Shown here: positions 20,174-31,085 of the stretch, in pieces
How positions within the stretch are numbered: the stretch's first letter is position 1
Layout of the letters: every line of letters starts with the position of its first letter
Origin: Tricholomella constricta
Taxonomy: Eukaryota; Basidiomycota; Agaricomycetes; Agaricales; Lyophyllaceae
Length of the DNA: 64,000 nucleotides
Reading direction: 5' to 3'
Assembly (NCBI GenBank): GCA_013368375.1
Contig: JAACJP010000009.1
Location: 930,001-994,000, forward strand
Program-made: the position numbers and the translations under genes
Notes under the pieces: model-generated
What the model saw: the letters and a program-made list of their open reading frames with translations, nothing else
The model's database searches: none
Told to the model about the DNA's origin: nothing

Positions 20174-23100
20174 TTAAGGCTTTGGGCTTTCAGGGCGAGA
20201 GGATCGTCCACCGCTGTCCATCGGTCGCGCCAGGGGAGAGCCCCGGCCTACTGGCGAGCCATTGCGAGAGGGTGGCTGACCCTGTCCGGTGAATCCGGCA
20301 GGAGGAGCAAGGCCGGGGTCATTCATGCTACCGGGTGAGTTGTTGGGTGGGAATCGAGGGTCAAACGTCGACATCCCCGTCATCTGCATGCCCATAGGCG
20401 CCATCTGGCCCATCATAGGCATTCCCATCATGGACATACGAGGGTCAAACATGCCCATGTTACCGCCTGTCATCGCAGGGTTGAGCGGCGGCGTTCCAAC
20501 ACCTCCGTCACCACCCACTTGCGACCCAGCTACCGAGAATGCCATCATCGCCTGTTGGTACGCCTGGGCTGCTTGTTGTGCAGCGAACATGTGCTGAGGA
20601 TTGTATCCAGGCATCATTCCAGGGTATCCCATCTGCCCTGTCATCATGGGGGCCATCGCCCCACCCGTCATCATGGGGGACAAGCCACCTCCGGTCATCA
20701 TTGGGTTCATGCCCATCATCGGGTTCATCATCATCATCGGGTTCATGTAGCCAGGGAACTGACCGCCGTACATTGAACCGCCCTGTTGCATCTGGTCAAG
20801 CTGCTGTCGTTGGTGGTCGTCGAAACGACGCTGCCTGTCTTCAGCCACGCGTTTTTCCCGCTCACGCTCGGTGAGAGCAGCGCCCACACCGCCATCGCGT
20901 TTCCTCTCCCTTTCATGAGCAGTAATCGCGCCGAGGAGACCCATCTGTGGAGGCGGGGGCTTGTTGGGGACATTGATAAGCGATGCGCCTGTTTCCCGAG
21001 CGAGTTCCTCTTGTCGCTTCGCTGAACGATCCTGTTTATCCTGTATACCAGCAGAGAGAAGGCCTTGGGGAGTGAACGCCTTCGTCATGCTTTCCGCGGG
21101 CTCCAGCTGAACAAACGTATCACCGCGCGGGGCCTCAATGTTAGCCGCACGGCCTGGATCGAGCACTTGACTCCAGACAGATTGACGGGCTGCGCCAGGC
21201 TGAGGGAATTCTGCTTGTGTTCGGATTTGCGTTCCGTCATGGTACATACGCGGTAGAGGTACTCCCGAGTATTGATCAGCTGCCATGCGTCGAGGAGGTG
21301 GATTGTATTCTTCGGCTAAAGTGCAGATGCACCGTCAGACTCCTGTGAAGCAGCAGGCATGAGATCGATCAAACTTACGATAGTTTTGATTTCCAGGAAT
21401 TTGGGGCAAGGTTCGAGGAGGCCGCAGATGCGAATACTGTTGTTGGGCAAGTTCCGTTGCTTGCTCCCCTGGAGGGTTCTGCGGTTGACGGAGAGAGGTG
21501 TTGGACGCGAAGCCTGAACCTTGCCTGTTTCCAGCAGGTTCAGCATCAGAATCGGCATCATCATCATCCTCCTCCTCCTCCTCCTCGTCCTCTTCCTCGC
21601 TGCTCTCATTCCACGCGCCTGCGATTCGGGACTTCCGCTTCCCATTGGCCCTGCCTGGTTTATGTACAGCCGCGTGATGTGCAGCCTGTTGAGCTTGAGC
21701 CTTAGCCTTCCGTTCTGCAGCCTTACTAGAGGGTGCGAAGGACGACTTGAATTGTGATGGAGGTTCCGACACCGACACCGCAGGAGGGGGCGATGGGGAT
21801 TTCGTAGATCGAATGTGCAGTGGTTCCACACTGACTTGTTTCGGCGATGCAGGTTTGTCATCGGTGGCCAGGTACGACAATGCTGCCAGCGCATCCAGGT
21901 CGGGATCATCGGACGAAACGGATGGTCGGGCTTGCACTTCGCTCATCTGGGCTTGCGGATGGTCGTTTTGTTCGTTTTGCTCCTCGCTATGTGTTTCTCC
22001 TTCTTCCTCAGTGACTTGCTGAGAAGAAATTCCGTCGCCGTTATATGACCGCGTCGCTTGTGCACGTGCCCCTGAAGGCTTACGTCCCAACCCCTGTCGT
22101 GAGGGGCTTATGCGATCAACCGGTGCGCTAGCCGACGGTTGAGAAGATCTCTCGAAGAAAGCCATGGGGGTACTCTGACGGACAGGCGGATTCCTGCTGT
22201 GTGAAGAATCATTGGATGTAGGGCTGGTGGCTCCAGGACGAGAAGGCTGCTGGACAGACCCATGATATGACGACGAAGAGTCGTCGTCATCGTCTTCATC
22301 ATCATCGTGTTCAGAGATGGCAGTGGGTAGGCGACGATGTTGGTTCTGATTATTATCGCTGTTTAATTCAAGCTGCTGTTGCATGTAATATAACGCTCCA
22401 GCTTCGTTGAAGAGGTTGTTGTCTTCTGCTTTTGAATGTGCAGCGTTAGCCGAGGGAGCACTCGATGGTGATTTGGGCGGACCCTGGACGCGAGAACTCC
22501 GCCCATCAACACTCCTTAGGGTCCCTTGCGGAGAATAAGGAGAGGAAAGGGTAGAGGGGAGCAATGAAGGAGAATGAGGAGACGTCAGAACGGAAGCACG
22601 ATCAGGCATGTGCCGTTGCGAGTCGTCCTCGTGGCTCAAGGTCGAATGTGGGGAGGTAAGAAGAGATGGAGACCTCACAGGGATGGTTGTGAGGGGAGGT
22701 CCGGCTAGGTCTGCATGTGCAAGTACAAGTGAGGATGCAGCTGTCGGTGGAGATGTAACTGCGGGTGTCGGGGCGGGAGCATAGGCAGGGGAGGGGGATT
22801 GAGCTTGAGTTTGAGCCGGAGGCGGTGATGAAAATGCTGGACGCGATTCCGCCTCAGGCGAAAGCAGTTTCGCGCTGGTTTGGTTGACGGCGTTATTCGT
22901 ACCATCGCCGTATGCTCTGCTCACATTCGATGCTGAGGACGCATTTGAGTCCAACCTTGACTGCACCTGAAAGCCTCTATTGATACTCGGCGTATCGAAG
23001 CTGCGGTGACTTGGTCCGCCACCAACCACGGCATTTTGGATCGAAGGCGATCGATTTTGTGGTTCGGCTCCGTAGACAGACTGTGGAGGGCTTACGGGGC

Positions 23101-25457
23101 CTGGGCTAGTCGTGAGAGGGCGGTTGTAAAAGATTTTTTCTTGGGGTTCTGGAAGGGATTTGTCCTGACCAGCATACTGGCTGTGTGGTACAGGCTGGGG
23201 GTGTGGGTGTGAGGAATTTTGCAAAACATCCCCTGATCCAATTTGGCCATTCGTGTAGCCACTGCTCCGTTCCGTAATCGGTGTCAGGGGTTTCTTTTCA
23301 GATGCTGGTAATTCGGTCGGTGGTGTTCCCCCAAAGCTCAGAGGCGGCAGCTGGGGGCCTGGCGGACTGGACGAATCCTGTGAGCCTGGACCTGAGGAAG
23401 CTTGCTGTTGTGTTGCTTCCGTATTATTTCCTCCGATTGGGGATAGAGTTGGGGGTTTGTCCGATGATACCATTTTCGGAGGTTGGGCATGGATTTCGTG
23501 CCCGCGCATGCGATCAAGGAGGATGCCAATTAAACGAGATCTAATGGAAGAGGTACGTTCGTCACGAGGATCAAGGGTTTCTGCTAATTCTCGATCGAGG
23601 AACAGAAGCTGTGCCACTTTAGTGAAAAGTTCCCTCCAATGCGAAAGACTTACATCTTTGTTCGGACCCACTGGGTATGCAAACATGAGGGAGTTGGGGT
23701 CACGGGGATCCCACGTCCAAGCCTCGGGGCGTCCGTACAGCTCAAATGCATCGTGGAGGGCTGCCGAAAACATAACGTGAGCATATTGCCATCCCAAAAA
23801 CATGACAATCAAGTACTCACCCACCACCCACTTCAGCATCTCTGCCGCTTGTCCCAAACCACCCTCCAATTCAGGCATGACTAACAGCCAACCCTCCCTC
23901 AATTTCATGTCAGCTGCTGTCTCTTCATCCCCAAACGTTCCCTCCACTTTAATTAAAGTGCTCCGGCTGATCAACTCAGGCCGCTCTGGGTAAACAGCAA
24001 ACGCCTGCGTTACGTTCTTGAGTGTCAGAAGTGCTTTCTTCTTGTCTTTCGGCTTCGGCCCCGCATACATCGATACAATGGGCTTCATGGCTATGGCTGG
24101 CTGTTGTGGCGTAGAATGGTCTCGCGAAAATAGGTTTGACATTCGTTTTTTCTTGGGGAGAGCCGCGATGGGGGTTGGCACTCCTCCTATGCCATTTCCG
24201 CCTGGCCCTAAGCGTTCTCCTAGCCCACCTTCCGTCCCAGCAGTTACGGCCATCCACACGCGTTTCCAATCAGTCTGCCCTGCCACGCGGATGCGCACCC
24301 AACCTTCCATACGACCACGAAGGAGCGTTGAAGGTGCATTGGGCACTGTCAAGGCTGTGTTAGGATGCAAACATAGGAAGTTGAGTTTACCCACCGTTGA
24401 GCGTTATTCGAATCAAATGAGCAGTGTAGATCTCTTCGAGACGCGACTTCTCCCAAGCAGACAATCGCAGCGCTGCGGCCCAGGACATTAGAGCGGCCGT
24501 TGACGGGCATGAGAAGAGCAAGAGATTCGATCCCGCAGTGTTGAGAGTAATAACGTTCGCATATTTCTTGGATGGGCTTGTCGATGTTGCAGGAGTCGTT
24601 ACAGAACCCAGGACTTGAACGAACTGCTCAAAACTCAGGAACACGATTGGCAAGCATTCAAGTTCTGCACTCACCGCATCGGTCGTATTTACGTAGGTAG
24701 GTGGGACTTCGTTGCCGTGTTTGCTTGCCTCTTGGATCTGGGCCATGTCCCAAATACTGAGCGTGGTCCCGCCAAGTTGCGCCCAGACATCAGTCCAACC
24801 CTCATCCTTGGCTGGTCGTTGACCGTCTGGTTGCCGCTCGATCCGGCGAACAAGAGGTCCCGAAAAATATATTTTGTGGGCATGAGCGGCCGTAAGTTGA
24901 ACGACAGAGCGAATTTCAGGATGGAGCGGCGGAGGTGCGGCTGGAGGTACAGCTTGATGCTGATGCTGAGGTTGAATTTGATCGTTTCCCTTCGCCGAGG
25001 CAGCGCGCGCAAGGGGAGATTGTGCAGAGGTCGTCCGTGTCATACTTGGCTGCTGCTGCTGAAACTGCATCTGACTCGATGATGCTGGTAGTTGCCCTTG
25101 ATATGATTGGGCCGGTGGTGATCCATACGTTGGTCCGCCCATGCTCCCACTTCTGACCCCATTCCCACTGGTCCCCATCGAACTAGTCCGCTGATGACCA
25201 GGTTGCTGATTCGAGAGCGACTGCTTGCTGCGAAAAGAGAAGAAAGATGAAGAACGGGAATGGCCGTGGTTTTGTAGTGATGGTCTTTGTTCAGGTGTTT
25301 GGCTAGAAATGGGAGCCATGGAAAGCTCAGTCGACGGGAACTGAATTCGTTCCTGCTGTGAGCTGTTGTCGAGCAGCGTCCGGGAGCTGTATGCGTCGCC
25401 CCGCTGTGCGTTGGTGATGGTATGGATTGGGTTTTGACTCGACCCAGGCGCCCGCAT
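20174..25457 (-). CDS. CAF120: CAF120/SKG3-like PH-domain protein
   Basis: Large protein of the fungal Caf120/Skg3 family; in yeast Caf120 is linked to the CCR4-NOT complex and Skg3 to bud-site or cell-wall functions. After a Ser/Gln-rich N-terminus come paired PH-like regions: IRSVVQLTAAHAHKIYFSGP, DEGWTDVWAQLGGTTLSIWD, VITLNTAGSNLLLFSCPS, LMSWAAALRLSAWEKSRLEE, then MEGWVRIRVAGQTDWKRVWM and FAVYPERPELISRSTLIKVE. A long Ser/Pro-rich linker with an acidic tract follows. The C-terminal part is Met/Gly/Pro-rich with repeated NPMM and PMMTGG units, prion-like in composition. At least five introns were joined in frame; the last large one (21378-21316) links NY to EEYNPPPRR. The yeast functions are family knowledge and may not transfer. 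Confidence 0.8.
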
Positions 25458-25853
25458 GCTGGGTTGATGATGGGAAGACGGCCTTATGCCTCCTTACATA
25501 CACGTGTCTTCTTACTCCATCGTCAACCAGTACAAAGCTTTGCCCTTCCTGCTCATTATGGAGAACAACGTTCCGTACACTTCATAGTCGCTGGTATCGA
25601 TGTTGAGTCAAATTCGTTGCCTCATGATATTTCGCCAGACATCGACAAACGGAGTTATTATATTTGATCGATGACGCAAGGCAGCTTATTTCACCACATG
25701 CTCTTCCTCCATGCATATCCTTACATCCGTAGACAATCATCACTGCGCGCCAATATGTAGTACATGGTTAACGGCATAAGCTCGTGTATATTTACTTGAA
25801 AGTATTATATGCCTATACGTCGATACAACGTACAACCTTTAATCTATTTCCAG
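25458..25853. other. Intergenic: CAF120 promoter and upstream flank of tRNA-iMet
   Basis: 396 bp without recognisable coding sequence; it holds the CACGTG at 25501-25506 and otherwise AT-rich DNA before the tRNA. Confidence 0.55.
25501..25506. promoter_or_regulatory. CACGTG element upstream of CAF120-like gene
   Basis: 44 bp upstream of the ATG at 25457. Confidence 0.45.
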
Positions 25854-25942
25854 AGCAGCATGGCGCAGTTGGAAGCGCGCGGGGCCCATAACCTCAGCCT
25901 GAGGCAACCCCGAGGTCACTTGATCGAAACAAGTTGCTGCTA
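25854..25942 (+). tRNA. tRNA-iMet(CAU): Initiator tRNA-Met (CAT) with 16-nt intron
   Basis: The cloverleaf folds completely: acceptor AGCAGCA (25854-25860) with TGCTGCT (25935-25941), discriminator A; D stem GCGC/GCGC; anticodon stem CGGGG (25880-25884) with CCCCG (25908-25912); five-base variable loop AGGTC; T stem ACTTG/CAAGT around ATCGAAA. Initiator marks are the A1-T72 pair, the A-T-C-G-A-A-A T loop (A54) instead of TTC, and the GC-rich anticodon stem. The anticodon is CAT at 25887-25889, preceded by C33 as in animal initiators. A 16-nt intron (25891-25906), placed one base after the anticodon, itself forms CCTCA/TGAGG. A T-run (25944-25952 region) follows as a Pol III terminator. Confidence 0.93.
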
Positions 25943-26352
25943 TTATTTTTTTACACGCTATCTATCAACATACAGTCTCGTTTTCATCATCTCGCTTCAG
26001 GTCAACTCCGGTCGTTTTTACGAAGAGGGTCTTCGTTGTGATAAGGTTCAGTGCATCAAAATGATAGGCCTTTAAAATTTCAAGGTGGGAAGGGGCTGGA
26101 AGGGGGGTCGGGTCGTTGGTATCTCCGGATAACTAAGCGCGTCTTGCTCGCCTCCATGAACCGCAACTTCGCCCGTCATGTATTGACGACGCCAACGACA
26201 GTAATTAGCAGGTGTAATGCGGCGTTGGTGAACTTGAAGTGTGCCTGGAAAAATGGATGACGCCAAAACGTTCGTGAACAAGTCACTGGGACCTGGAAAC
26301 CGTCAATGGAGTGAAAACTGAAGCCTTTCGTAATTGGTACAAGTCGATCTAC
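25943..26352. other. Intergenic between tRNA-iMet and NDUFB8
   Basis: Starts with the Pol III T-run, then about 400 bp in which I find no conserved coding segment on either strand; the right end is the NDUFB8 3' flank. Confidence 0.55.
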
Positions 26353-26937
26353 TTAATCCTCCTCTGTAGACTCCGCTCGTGCCTAAGGGTGCTGCATTAT
26401 AACCCGGGGATTCTAACAGCTGCGAGGCACGCACCTTATTCTCCTCCCCGCCGAGTTCAATGACGAGTCCGGAGAAGGGATATTCGCGACGGACTGCAGG
26501 TGCGTCTTGCAACATCACGTTCTTCACCAGAAACCCGAATCCAACAAAGGCAGACGCCGCAAGGAGGAAATGTAGGGTGGCTGTCATAGGCGGCACAGGG
26601 GGGATGTCCGGTCCCCACATGGATAGAACTTCGTCCTCTTCGTGTAACTGGTGAGATCAAGAGTCATTATGAGATCTGGTAACGAGATAAAAAGGGAGCG
26701 CACGGTATCCCCGAAATTCCGTCGCAGGAGTGGATCCTGCCACCCAAGAGCTGGGAGGGTCTGATTCGAGACGAATGGGAGCTGGGGGTAGCCATTCAAC
26801 TGCGGGTCGACCTCCTCCTTTGTCGATGTAGAGACTGTCCGGACATTTTGTGGGCGCGCAGAGCGCAGAGCAAGCACGCGGCCTGCAGATGAAGATGCTG
26901 CCGCCACAGCACAACGGAGAGCAATGGTGGTGGCCAT
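26353..26937 (-). CDS. NDUFB8: Mitochondrial complex I subunit NDUFB8-like
   Basis: Accessory subunit of NADH:ubiquinone oxidoreductase (NDUFB8/ASHI family) in the inner-membrane arm. Three exons (26937-26704, 26647-26435, 26382-26353), 158 residues. The N-terminus MATTIALRCAVAAASSSAGR is a presequence without acidic residues; next come NGYPQLPFVSNQTLPALGWQ, DPLLRRNFGDTLHEEDEVLS, MWGPDIPPVPP and one membrane span (FLLAASAFVGFGFLVKNVML), all in family order, and a short acidic tail (STEED). An upstream in-frame ATG (27018) would enclose the CACGTG at 26997-27002 and is not preferred. Divergent from the methyltransferase gene with 237 bp between starts. Confidence 0.9.
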
Positions 26938-26996
26938 GAAGAACGATGAACTCCGACAACGAGTGGCAACTCGGGCCACAGCGGCGAGCAAACCGG

Positions 26997-27002
26997 CACG
27001 TG
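26997..27002. promoter_or_regulatory. CACGTG element upstream of NDUFB8
   Basis: 60 bp upstream of the NDUFB8 ATG, in the promoter shared with the divergent methyltransferase gene. Confidence 0.5.
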
Positions 27003-27174
27003 GCAGAATGGAATTCACACGGCAGACGACCCTGTTCCTCGCAACTCTCGGCCATCATGGGTCAAAAAATCCCTCAAGATTTATGGGCCTTATTAATATA
27101 TATCCAGACGGCATTGCCGGCATTCCCTCAGTGGCTCTTATCCTTTCTCCTCCAGCTATCAGCGACTCCTAGCA

Positions 27175-29198
27175 ATGGTGGATAGCGGCCCTGTTGAAAA
27201 GAACGTCGAGGCTGTCCTGATGAACGCAAAAGTCTTCCGACGCAGGCCAGGGGATGTGCCGTATCCAGTGGAGCACACTGGTGCCTCTTCCTCGACCTGG
27301 TATGTCGCGTCAGAATCCGAGTTTCGTGGGCTTAGTTGGAATATTTCGTCAGTGACATCTGGGACAATATGTTCTTCCAGTTCTGTTGCCAGAACGTTAC
27401 AATGCACCAGTTTGACAAACCCCCGGCGGTTGTGCTTGACTTGGGGTGTGGGAGTGGCTACTGGGCAATCACAGCTGCTAGACAATGGAAGGTCCGTATT
27501 GCAGTAAGCATATCGTTTCCATTCATTACTTACGGAACATCACAGAATAGCACCATCGTTGGATACGATGTCAGGAACATTCAACCGCGTCTCTTCGCCC
27601 TGGATCCTTACAAGGAAATAGCACACCGCGTCAAATGGGTTCACGGCAACTTGTAGGTCGCTTCCATGATCCTTCCACCTTACTTGACGCGTCATCTCTA
27701 GATTGGACGGGCTACCATTCTCATCGTCACATTTCGATTTTGTGCGGATAGTCAACATCGGGCTTGGAGTACCGGAGGATGAGGTGCGCTCACACTTACT
27801 TTGTGGTGCTTTCAGTCACCTAATCCACAAATCAGTGGCAAAATGTATTCGAGGTACGATTATCGATCTAATAGTTCATTCAAGTATAGCGTCTAACGTT
27901 ATATTTTCAGGAAGTCGCACGGGTCATGAAGTCAGGCGGTGTTATTGAAGTAGGCACATTCATTAATCCTTAACAGCGCGCTTCCAATCCCTTGCTGATG
28001 CCTTTCCCAGGTAATAGAGGAAGATCCAATTTTCCCTTGTGCCCAGCCTCCCCAACGAGCGTCCCGGACACGGCCTCGGCCATCCCAAATCTCAATCGAT
28101 CTTCCCCCGTTCAACTCACTGCCTTCAGGCACGCTCTCTAGTAAAAGCACGATGACAGTCATGTCAGACCCTTGGAGCGCGACGCTTGATGAACGTTTCG
28201 AGCTAAATTCCCCCAAATCCACATATACACTTAACTCCTTTACACAGTCAACCGCTCCAAGCCCCCAGCCTACGCTCAGCGAACTTCATCCATATTTGTC
28301 GTATACGCCCCGCGAACCCTCCATGTCAGAACCCAATCGGACACCAGATCCTCGCGACCACTCCAAGCTCAAAGCCGCTTGGGATGCAATGCTCTATTCA
28401 CGGTTTTTAGCAGCCAATCCCCTCTCCGTGCTTCCATTCTACCTCTCATCATCCTTCGTTGATGTCAAAAGTAATCCACCGCTCAAAGTCCTGCTTCCTC
28501 CCAACTCTAGTGCAGACGGGGCATCAACATCACGATCGTCCGCGGAATCTTGCCCGGAATCGGCCACTATCGGGGACTACAGCGTGTATCCAGCTACCAA
28601 TGAGACGTGCAGCGCGTCAACGCGGTCTTCTAAATCGGATCCAAGCGCCACTGCATCTCCTTTCGGCGAAGCCCAATGTCCATTCAGCATGTTCTGGTCC
28701 ACCATGCACTTGGCGAACACGGTGCACAAGGTGACAGGATGTAAAGAGGCGATATGGAACGAGTACAAAGTATTGTACGACTCTGATGGGCCCCTCGTGA
28801 CGCGCACCGCGCGCCCGGACGAGGCGCGCGCGATGTCGACCAAGTCCTCTACCCGGGAGACATTCGATGATGAGTGGGCATCCTGGCAAAAGTAAGTTCC
28901 CGTGTCTGTCCCTGCGCACGTACGCGCCCCCTTATCCAGCACTTTACTTATTGCTATGTCTTACGAAAGTGATATGGCAGACCGCATTGGCATGCGCGCC
29001 TCGTTGATGTCCGAATTTGGTTGGCCCGAACCGCCAGGGGAGCGCCCTGATTGGCGCGTTTGGCGCTCGATGGTGGCCAAGGTCCAGCTCAGCGAGGAAA
29101 GCCGCTCTTTCGACTCTTCGTTGACGCCGAGTGATTCCGAGCACGAAGCCCCCAATCTGTGTCGCACACTACGTGGCTGGGTTGGCTGGAAGCCGTGA
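27175..29198 (+). CDS. SAM-dependent methyltransferase (LaeA/UMTA-like class)
   Basis: Predicted soluble methyltransferase of a type expanded in mushrooms. Motif I is VVLDLGCGSGYWAITAARQW; later segments are NSTIVGYDVRNIQP, VKWVHGNLLDGLPFSSSHFDFV, NVFEEVARVMKSGGVIEVIE (post-motif III) and EEDPIFPC. Introns after QWK, HGNL, EDE, VFE and VIE, and one before SDMADRIG, were joined in frame. After the fold comes a long Ser/Pro-rich stretch, a region with TMHLANTVHKVTGCKEAIW, and a C-terminal helical part. The junction between the N-terminal exon and the block starting EYFVSDIWDNMFF (27336 on) is not resolved: the nearest pair of sites would give an intron of only 32 nt, and a longer one would start around 27270. 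The substrate is unknown; LaeA-like members affect secondary metabolism, but that is not shown here. Confidence 0.72.
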
Positions 29199-29532
29199 TC
29201 GCCACCGATGTTGCATCAGAGTTTTTTACGGGACTGCATCCCGCGACTCGTCCTTGCCCTTACTTTACTCCTCATGATCCGCTTGCTATCGTCGCATTTG
29301 CTTTGCATTAACCTATTATGACATTTATATTGTTTACGCCATCTTTACTGGTACGTATAGCGGGTCTAGTGGAACTACGTACCTCCAACGTGTAGAATGG
29401 TTATACCCGGCACCCAGGGGCGCTCAGTTTGCTTAAGGTTGCGTGCATTTATCTGATGAGGAGCATTTCATGTCCGTCGATATCCTACAAGTACAGGTAC
29501 AGAATGTTAACTGACAGACTCCAGATAGAACC
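29199..29532. other. Convergent intergenic region
   Basis: 334 bp of 3' flanks between the methyltransferase (+) and the membrane protein (-); no gene seen. Confidence 0.55.
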
Positions 29533-30836
29533 TCAACTCCCGGTGGCCTTCGAACTCCCAAGCTCGATACTTTCAATAGCAGGTTGAGCGTTCCGGCGGC
29601 CCCACCTCCACCATGGGCTCGGTGGCTGCCGCGGACGCCCGGGCTGTGGCTGCTGCTGCTGCTGATCATCGCCCAACGCGCCGTCAATGCTACGTGCATT
29701 CCGAATCAGCGACGCCGAATCTTCTGAGATTGACGCGTCAGACCACTCCGAAGACGACATTTTGTATCGTGATGTATTGGGACTTGGTAAGACGGCAGCT
29801 GGGGGCGGGCGCGCCACGGCCATCACACCTATGGAATTTTTGACTTGAAGAGGGGCGGGCGGTCGCGCGCGAGCAATGTCTCTGCGGCGGCGGCATTCTT
29901 CATATACCACGCAACCGGCGCACACGAGGAGCAGGGCAACAATGACAGAGGCAGCGACGATGCCGAAGATAGCGTGGTCGGACAGCGGTTGATGCTTTTC
30001 GACGAGGATAACGGAGCGGCCGATGGTGGAGTTGAGGCATGTGAGGAGGTTAGTGTCAGTGCTGCCAGGGAGGAAGGTGTTGGAAGCGGCCCCGGCAGGT
30101 AGGATGGCAGCGGTGTTGTTATAGCCGTCGAGGGTGAGCACGACGCTCGATGCGCGGTAGTACTGTAGGGCTTGAACCGGGAGGGGGATGCCACCGGGAG
30201 GTGAAGCTGGATAAGGTTCGGGAGAGACGGAAGAGAGGTTGAGGAAGGGATTACAATGGGTCAGGGATGTGCTGAGGAATGTGGCGGTGGCGCTATCTGT
30301 GAGGACACGGAATGTGGTACTAGATGCGGCATTGGAGACGTATGTGATAGTACTGAGACCTCCTCCAGGGCGAGTTGTGTTGTCGGGTAGGCCGTACTGC
30401 GACGGTGGAGGTAAGTGGGATGGGAGCACTGAATCGTGAAATTACATTTACCTCGCCAGTTGCATAGAGATAGGTGTCACCGGGATCAGTGGAGTAACCT
30501 AACCACACCACTGGCCAAAAGTAGAACGGAAACCAGCGCCCATCCACACCACGTCCTACACCCATAGGGTAACCACTTCCATAATCACTGTGTAGTTTAA
30601 GGAAGAAGGTATTTAGTATTCAAGGCAGGATTAATATGAACAAGATACCGAGTTCCAAAGATTTGGCTGCGAGTCCCTCCGCCTTGAAGACGGCCTGCAA
30701 ACGCTTTGCCCTTTTTTATTGCAACTGGCTTGCCGCCACCATCGGCGTAAGGATTGAAGGTCATAGAGGCACCGCCTGCAACGATGGTGACAGAGTCAGA
30801 ACTCCAGTGCCGGGCTGAGAGACGTGATGTGAACAT
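29533..30836 (-). CDS. Single-pass membrane protein, basidiomycete-type
   Basis: A predicted type I membrane protein of a family I recognise only from mushroom genomes, without known function. Ectodomain: SVTIVAGGASMTFNPYADGG, KKGKAFAGRLQGGGTRSQIF, then DYGSGYPMGVGRGVDGRWFP followed by FYFWPVVWLGY, then YGLPDNTTRPGG and Ser/Thr-rich sequence with N-glycosylation sites. One membrane span (HAIFGIVAASVIVALLLVC) is followed by EECRRRRDIARARPP and a cytosolic Ser/Gln/Pro-rich tail. Two introns (after GTR and after ATGE) restore the frame. The start is uncertain: the ATG at 30836 gives no clear signal peptide, and a short upstream exon within 30837-30960 is likely. Confidence 0.6.
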
Positions 30837-31085
30837 GGTAGTGCTGGTAGGATATTCGAAAAGTGGGTGCTATGTAGAACAGTCTCATGGTGAACGTTGG
30901 TGACGAGGTCTAGGACATTGGCTGAGGTGAGTGAGACGAATCTGCAACTGTGATTTAAGACAAGATGAAGGACAGAATTAATTAGATAGCCTGAGAGTAG
31001 AATGTATTTAATTCCCGTAGATTTTGATTAGATAAGAGCGGAAACGTGCGTAGCAACCTTCCCTCTTCCAACGTTTGAACGAACC

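Noticed and set aside
21316..21378. Earlier acceptor (CTTCACAG) in the CAF120-like gene giving an early stop
   Set aside because: It implies a 36-nt intron, too short, and loses the conserved C-terminal part that the TTTAG acceptor preserves.
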